Assembly (NCBI RefSeq): GCF_016545825.1
Contig: NC_052618.1
Span: 11,585,398 to 11,649,397, forward strand
Direction: 5' to 3'
From: Eucalyptus grandis
Lineage: Eukaryota > Streptophyta > Magnoliopsida > Myrtales > Myrtaceae
Length of the DNA stretch: 64,000 nucleotides
The notes under the pieces are model-generated. The model made no database searches. It had not been told where the DNA came from and was given only the letters and a program-made list of their open reading frames with translations. Below are positions 57,350 to 64,000 of the stretch, piece by piece (the stretch's first letter is position 1; every line of letters begins with the position of its first letter). A program made the position numbers and the translations under genes.

Positions 57350-60300
57350 GTTCTGAATTATTGGCTGAATCCAATCCTTTGTGGACTGTAGATTCAGGAG
57401 TGACAGACCATGTAGCAAAGGATAGAGGATCCTTCATGGAATTCTGACGATACCAATTGGAACTAAGTGGATCTACATTGGAAATAACTCCAGAGCTGAA
57501 GTTAAAGAGATTGGCACCTGCCAATTGAATATGCAAGGTGGACGCATCTTGATATTCAATATACTCTGGAGATTCGTCGAAATTTAAGTGTATGTTTTTT
57601 TTTTGGTGTTGGTCAAGCTTGGTTTTTATATGAACTTCCATAATAGAGGTGTAGATTTGTGTTTAGATACAAACTACTATGGTTGTGGTCACTTACTGAA
57701 TGGTTTTATTGTACTAAATGTTGACTGTGGTGATGTCAATATATTATTCCCTTGTTTCACGTCTTTTACTTCATATGATAATGATGTGAATGTGTGGCAT
57801 GCTAGACTTGGTCATATTGGCCAACAACATATGAATAGACTAGCCAAAGAGGGCTTGTTGGGCAATATTGAATAAGTCGATTTGTCCATATGTGAGCATT
57901 GCCTAGAAGGGAAAACGACAAGGAAACCATTTGGAAAAGGTAAAAGAGCTAACGTTCCTCTGCATTTAATCCATTATGACGTTTGTGGTTCAATGAATGT
58001 GAAATGAAGGCAAGGGGTTGTTTATTTCATCACTCTTAATAGATGATTATACTCGATTCGGATGTGTCTATTTGATTTCTCATAAATTTGAAGCATAAGT
58101 TGTTTCAAAAGGTTTATGAACCTGGTAGAAAAATCAATTAGACAACAAAATAAATGTATTTAGATCCAATCGAGGTTGAGAATATTTATCTGATAAGTTC
58201 AGAAAATTATGTGATGAAAAAAAAAAGGAATAGAAAGATAGTTGTCTATTCCAAATACTCCTCAACAAAATGGTGTTGTAGAGAGAATAAACAGAACCCT
58301 ACTGGAAATGGTTAGGTCCATGATGGTGTATGCTAACTTACATATCACTTCTTGGAGTGATGCGTTGTTAACTGCTGCCTAAATACTTAACCGGGTGCCT
58401 TCCAAATCAGTTAGTTCCACTCCATATGAGTTATGGATAGGTAGAAACCGGACTTAAGCTTACTTAAGCCATGTGGTTATGCTGCCTATACTCATATGTC
58501 CTCTCACAAGTTTGGGAAATTGAGTCCCAGATAAAAGTAGAGTATTTTAATGAGATACTCCGAACACTCGAAAGGGTATGTGTTCATAGGTGAGCAGGAA
58601 AGTGGGAGAATAACTGAATTTTGAATCACGGGATGTCACATTCTTAGTGGATGAATTTCCTAAGAAGGGCGAAATAGGAGAAGATTACTTCCTATTTGAA
58701 ACCTTGGATCAAAATAATGATGTTAGTGGAGTTCGTTCAAGTGGGAGTAATATGAGATGTGATGAATTGAATTCAACTCATTCTCAATTACAACCACCTG
58801 ATGTGACGACATCATCATTACCTAATCCAAGTGGGAGCATAATGGGGAATGATGTGCTAAGTGTACAATCTCCCATACGGTGAACAAGTCGCCAAAGTAT
58901 TCCCCATCGACGTTTTAACATTGAAGGGGAAACTTTTATGATTGCTCCGTAAGATAAGGATGAGCCAAGAAATATTAACGAGGCTCTAAATTGCCCTAGT
59001 AAGGAAAAATGGATTAATGCAATGGAAGAGGAAATGGAGTCAATGAAGTCAAACCATGTCTGGGAACTGGTTGATCTTCCAAAAGGGATGCAGAGCTATT
59101 GGGAACAAGTGGGTTCTCAAAATAAAGCGAAAGGCTGATGGCTCGATTGAAAGGCATAAGGCTCGCCTTGTGGCGAAGGGGTATAATCAACAGGAAGGAA
59201 TTGATTATGAATATACGTTTTCTCCTGTAGTAAGATTTACCTTGATTCGCATAATTCTGGCAATAGTGTTTGGTATGGATCTTGAGTTACATCAAATGGA
59301 TGTAAAGACTGCTTGCCTCAATGGAGAATTAGAGGAAGAAACATATATGGAACAACCTGCTGGTTTCATAGTGAAAGGCCAAGAAGAAAAGGTATGTCGA
59401 CTTTGGGGGTCGATATATGGCCTTAAGCAGTCGTCAAGACAATGGTATATACGATTTCATAATGCCATAATGGCATATGACTTTACAATGATAGATGAGG
59501 ATCATTGTGTATATATCAAAAGATCCAATGATTAATTTGTGATCATATCATTATATGTTGATGATATACTAATTGCCGGAAGTAATATGGAGTTTGTCAA
59601 TACAATCAAAAGTTGGTTGTCTTCCAATTTTGAATTGAAGGATATGGGATATTAAACCCATAGGCACTCCTATTGCAAAAGGTGAAGGATTGAGCCATAA
59701 ATTGTGTCCAAGGACTCCACAAGAGAAGGAACAAATGAAACATGTTCCTTATGCTAGTGCTGTTGGAAGTTTTATGTATGCTATGATGTGTACAAGACCT
59801 GACATATGTTTTGTAGTTGGAATGGTGAGCAGTTACCAATCCAATTCAGGTCAAGCACATTAATAAGCCGTTAAGAGAATACTGAGGTATCTAAAGGGAA
59901 CTGCTGATTATATGCTGAGTCATTGAGGAAAGGATCTGCGACTCTAAAGCTATTATGATGCTGATTGAGAAGGAGATTTAAATGAAAGAAAATCTATCTC
60001 TGGGCTTGTTTTCTTACCGAATAATGGCACCATATGTTGGAGCAAAGAAGAAACAAAAGTGTATAGCCTTGTCCACGATGGAAACTGAGTTCGTGGCATT
60101 ATCAGCAGCAGTATAAAAAGATGTTTGGCTTAAGAGATTATTGGATCATTTAGGTGTTATTGGAAGTGCTGCAGATTTGTTATTAGTTAACTATGATAAT
60201 CAAGCAGTAAAAGTGTACACCAAAGATCCAAAATATCATGGCAAGACCAAACATATAGATACCAAGTATAACCTTGTCAAGGATATGATTGCACGAAAAG

Positions 60301-60400
60301 GTGTGAACTTAGAGTACATACTACGCATAGAATGGTAGCAGATCTTATGACAAAGCCAATACCTAGAGATGTGTTTTGTGGTTATATGAAATCTCTAGGA
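57350..60400 (+). pseudogene. Copia pol remnant (PR-IN-RT-RNaseH)
   Basis: The order typical of Ty1/copia is seen. The protease motif is DSGVTDHV (about 57390). A GAG-pre-integrase segment has WHARLGHIGQQHMNRLAKEG (57798-57857). The integrase zinc-finger region has CEHCLEGKTTRKPFGKG (about 57890-57945), and an integrase core piece has TPQQNGVVERINRTLLEMV (58257-58314). Reverse transcriptase spans 59056-59535 ([20 protein letters not shown], then [17 protein letters not shown]), and YVDD lies at 59554-59565 after a stop. RNase H has TEFVALSAA (about 60085) and KHIDTKYNLVKD (about 60250). Stops and frameshifts occur in every domain, and the integrase middle (58000-58250) is badly eroded. Confidence 0.85.
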
Positions 60401-61496
60401 TTGCGTAGAGAGACCGATGTACTAAATATTGTATTTTCCCTAAATGTTCACATTTGATGAATTTGTGTTTTCATCATTAATGCCTATGAATCTTTGTTTG
60501 ATCTTTATGCATCTTAATGCTTAGTGCATTACTTTAAGTTAGGAAAGTATGTCGGACAGATATGAGATTAGCCCACTCACACGGGTAATCGCCTCTATTT
60601 ACTGTGTGATAAATAGAGATGAGACTGTTTTTAAGCTTATTATCTAGGTGATAATCGAGAGCTCAAGCTTAAAACATGTATGTCGCCTTAACTGAGTGTT
60701 AAGATGAGGACATAGTACTTACTATGTCTGAAAGTAAAATACCCCACATATTTTACTTTATCTCGTCTATGATGCCGATGTGAGTTCGATGAATTTAGTG
60801 AATGAGTAGATACGTGAACTCAAGTTAGACATTGGGTATGTCTGAACTATCATCTGTACGGTATTGAAAGGTGTAGACATACGCTCCATGGGAAAGGAGT
60901 TAATACCGTAATACGTATTTCATACTACGTATGCATGAGGCGACCAATAAGAGTGGCAAAAAGTTTGATCTCAACTTTTATGACGTGTGAGACTCTTGAG
61001 GAAAAGAGTTCCTCAATTTTTTAGTCCCCTCAGGACTCTTACTTATTCTTAAGATTTCTATTTAGTGTTTGCTATCTTAGGATGTTGCCAATGGTCATGA
61101 GTTTGATTCGATCTAATGGGACATTTCTAGAAAAGCAAGCTGAACTGAAATTGAGAGTTTGAAGGGAAGAGGAAGATTGATTTTGGAGAATCACATTGTA
61201 GTTTTGTATTCACCGGTTAACCAATTATGACTGTTTTTTGTGATAATCATAATTGTGAATACAATATATCATTGTTTGAAAGAGATCAAGAGAGATATAA
61301 ATGTGATCAATCGATCTAGGGTACTGCATACTAAATCTACTCGGAGTGTGATGCCCATTATGAGCTGCTATATATTCCTAACAGATGTATGGCAACGAGC
61401 TCTCGAAGTATGCTGGTCGCACGGATTATTCACCGGTATGAATGTTGAAGAGAGGTAAAGAGAATTCTGTTTGGCCCACCATGTACAAGTGGGAGA
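60401..61496 (+). other. Non-coding 3' region of the Copia element
   Basis: About 1.1 kb between the end of pol and the 3' LTR with no significant frame. CAAGTGGGAGA at 61486-61496 directly before the LTR is the polypurine tract. Confidence 0.65.
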
Positions 61497-61915
61497 TGAT
61501 GGTTTTATATGTATTGGGCTCAAGGCCTGTCCGCCCATGCTGGGCCCAAAAGGCTCGGCCCACGGGAATAGGGCCCGTGGAAGGGGAAGGTATAAAAGGG
61601 AGGAGAGAGAGAGAGAAGACAACGTTTTGGAAAAACGTACGTCTTCTTCTCTCCAACGCTCTCTCCCCCTTAAGACAAAAATAGTAAGCAAACGGACACT
61701 GTCTTCCCTTCAAGGCGTCATCGGATCGAACCAGGGCCAGATTTTCTTCCTCTTTCAGCATTGGTGTTTAATCTGTGACTAACAAGGTACGCTCGAATCC
61801 GTGGTGTGCTTTAGGATCGGTGATACGTGTAATTCCCGGGCTTCGTCTTCCGCATTGATTTAGGGGTTCGATTCGGTGTCGAATCCGGTTTTTCGGGGAT
61901 CAGTCATTCCCAACA
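61497..61915 (+). repeat. 3' LTR
   Basis: 419 bp against 414 bp for the 5' LTR. It differs by a few substitutions and small length changes in purine and T/A runs (for example GGAAGGGGAAGG against GGAAGGAAGG). Confidence 0.85.
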
Positions 61916-63556
61916 GTTAATCTTCATGAAGTAGTTCCGAGAGCCAGGTCCAACAACTCCCAATTTTGATCATCGTAAAAAGGGTTAATATGATAAAAAA
62001 AAATCTCAATATGGTAGCTCGTCCAAATTTACCCAAATGAATTCTTGTGTCACAAAAATTTCAAATGATTACTCTCATACCACACTTACATCAAATTAAA
62101 TTTTGCGTCATAAAAAATTTCAAATCAATACACACATGTCACATTTATTCTAAATTAATTGTATGCCATCAAAAATCTCATATCACCGGAATTACAGATA
62201 TTAGAGATTTCCCAATCGAAGACTTTGGTAATTTGGGATTTTTTTTTTTTTGTGACATGAAATTTAGTGTAAGGTAAATATGGCATGGACATACTAATAT
62301 GGGATTTTTATAAAAAAAAAAATTAGTTGGTGGCAAATGTGGCATGGATGTATCAATTAGAAGGCTTGATGATGCAAAAATTAATTTCAGATAAATGTGA
62401 CATAAGTGCATCGGATCGAAATTTTGATGATATGAAAATTACTTTGGAATAAATGTGGCATGAGCATATCATTTTGAGATTTTTTATGGTATCAACCATT
62501 GAGAAAATGTTACTTTATCAACATTTCAAGCCGGCATGGCCTGAACCATTCTAGCAAAAGAACTTTGAACCTACAACAAGGTCTATTGAGTTTTCAATAA
62601 TCTTTGTCATAAAGTCAATATTTATTTTTAAAATTTTCTTTTTGCAGGAGAAAATTTGCTTTCAAATAGGTGAATAATATCATGGAGGTGCAGGACCAAT
62701 ATATGGATAGAGCATAAGAGTATCGAATCCACGAAAACATATTTATTAAACACTTAGATTTTGATTGGGAGAAGATAGCTCCTAAATCTAGAACTAGATT
62801 AAGAGAGTTAAAACTCTCAAATCTATAACTAGACTAGAACTGCTCCCAATTTTGATCATTGGGAAAATGATATCTCGACATTTTCAGTCTGCATGACCGA
62901 ACCGTCCTAGCGACTGGAATTTACTGTAATCATTATTAAGTCTTAGGAACTTGAACCTATAGCAAGGTATATTGATTATTTTTGTCACAAAGTATCAATA
63001 GGGTAAATCAAATCTCGGTTTAGTCGCGCCTCATCCATATCACTTTTCCTGTATGATTTGAAGTTAATGCTTATAACTTGACAATCTTATACATAGAATT
63101 TTCGGATTTGTTGTTGGCGATGGCCACATGCTTTTGTCCCATTATCTCGAATGAAGACGAAAAGAGAAAAGAAGAGATAAGTGCAAAGGGGTTGTGTAAC
63201 TTTTTCTATCGACATCAGCTCATGCAATTGCTGATTTTATAGTCAAGTATTATGAGCAACCCACCCGACACAAAATAATCAGAGCATCGATCGGATTATT
63301 TGGTGCTCATTACCTTTGGTCGGGACCCAACTGAGATTATCTGATGCAAGCTAGTTGTGGAAAAATTATCAAAAAAATATGAAATTCATTATGTGAATGT
63401 CAATTCAGTTTCAAATTTTCAAGATCATTAAATTAGTCATATACCTTTTGATGATTTGTCAATATAGTCATTCCGACCATTTTTGGCTAAAAATTGCTTA
63501 AGTAGACGTTGGCCGTCCTACATGACATGACCTATATGGCATGACCTACGCTGATG
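61916..63556 (+). repeat. End of block b and block c copy 4, truncated
   Basis: It continues block b copy 3 from GTTAATCTTCATGAAG and passes into block c (foldback 61979-62500, MITE starting at 63357). It breaks off inside the MITE at about 63556, where BXL4 exon 3 begins. No gene is present before the junction. Confidence 0.8.
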
Positions 63557-64000
63557 TGGCAATGTCGCGAGTGTGATGGGCTCCTACAACCAGGTTAATT
63601 GTAAGCCCACTTGTGCAGACCCAGACCTTCTCGCCAGGATTATCCGAGGAAAATGGAAATTGAAGGGGTAACTTTCCATTTCTCGTGCATTGCTAGTCGA
63701 TACTTTTGATCGATTATTGTGAGAGTTGTTTATGCGAAAGGATTGGTTAATGCAGATACATAGTTTCAGATTGCGATTCAGTGAAAGTGTTCTATAATAC
63801 CAAGCACTATACTAAAACACCAGAAGAGGCTGCAGCTAAGGCCATTTTGGCAGGTAGATGAAAATTTCATACTGTACTTTGATTGATTGCGATGAAGGCG
63901 TTTGAGAATTCGCCGTGAAATGCTTCTTCTTTGATGACCGTAATTCCCTTTTTCGACAGGGTTGGATCTTGACTGTGGAACTTTCCTTGGCCAACACACT
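63557..64000 (+). pseudogene. BXL4: BXL4 copy 3, 5'-truncated, continues past the window
   Basis: It begins in the middle of exon 3 (63557-63667, residues [14 protein letters not shown]). Exon 4 is 63756-63853, with VSDCDSVKV, and exon 5 starts at 63960 with [13 protein letters not shown]. The splice sites are kept. The promoter, exons 1-2 and half of exon 3 are missing, replaced by block c DNA, so no signal peptide or N-terminal barrel can be made. Conserved Cys in VMCSYN is Gly, and the following Gly in QVNG is Cys. Intron 4 and the start of exon 5 match copy 2, whereas exon 4 resembles copy 1. Its 3' part lies outside the window. Confidence 0.88.

Larger units (their letters stand above)
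54657..61915 (+). mobile_element. Complete Copia LTR retrotransposon (coding-dead)
   Basis: A 7.26-kb element with 5' LTR 54657-55070 and 3' LTR 61497-61915, both TG...CA, and a 5-bp target duplication GTTAA (54652-54656 and 61916-61920). The empty site survives in block b copy 1 near 5965. A tRNA-Met primer site follows the 5' LTR and a purine tract precedes the 3' LTR. Gag, protease, integrase, RT and RNase H remnants are in the Copia order. The LTRs differ at roughly 15 places, so the insertion is fairly young, yet the coding region has many stops. It was therefore probably already defective when it moved and was supplied with proteins in trans. Confidence 0.92.

Noticed and set aside
63557..64000. 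Reading copy 3 as a third working BXL4 gene
   Set aside because: The promoter, signal peptide and first two exons are replaced by repeat DNA, and conserved residues in exon 3 are changed.

Overview
This is a plant nuclear window, almost certainly from a eudicot, built on a tandem duplication of one cell-wall gene inside dense transposon sequence. Evidence for a plant: intron-containing GH3 beta-xylosidase genes of the BXL4 type, fragments of the plant Golgi enzyme GnT-I (CGL1), and SIRE-like and TNT1-like Copia retrotransposons with tRNA-Met primer sites. The density of repeats suggests a woody species, and a eucalypt-like or other Myrtales genome would fit, but this is a guess.

Layout. 1-2892 is the 3' end of a SIRE-like Copia element. 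2893-8745 holds two repeat blocks, here called b (3532-6020) and c (6021-8745), that recur across the window. 8746-13878 is BXL4 copy 1, 7 exons, intact, predicted 789 aa. 13990-18406 is a TIR element carrying exons of GnT-I. 18407-24092 is a tail region: AT-rich DNA, a relic of a BXL 3' end, and a decayed minus-strand Copia. 24882-29283 is an inverted segment holding block b. 29284-36430 holds two more copies of block c. 37223-41826 is BXL4 copy 2, also intact with 789 aa. 41937-48192 repeats the tail region. 48193-54656 holds further repeats, a 2.3-kb MULE-like element and block b again. 54657-61915 is a complete but coding-dead Copia element with a GTTAA target duplication. 61916-63556 is the rest of block b plus block c, fused to the middle of exon 3 of a 5'-truncated BXL4 copy 3 that runs off the window.

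The ancestral repeating unit therefore appears to be block b, block c, promoter, BXL4, AT-rich tail, BXL 3' relic, Copia relic. Because copies are paired, several transposon insertions can be checked against empty sites within the window. Two groups of TIR elements are present. One has ends like GGGTGCGTTTGG and 3-bp AT-rich target duplications (9 copies). The other is MULE-like, with long TIRs and 8-9-bp target duplications. Many members of both groups carry the same style of GC-rich internal block.

Only the two BXL4 copies look like working genes. They would encode secreted, cell-wall beta-xylosidases. They share a 21-codon upstream ORF whose stop overlaps the main start codon. Copy 1 lacks the TATA box and a promoter stretch with a G-box that copy 2 has, so their expression probably differs. 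No tRNA, rRNA or CRISPR was seen.
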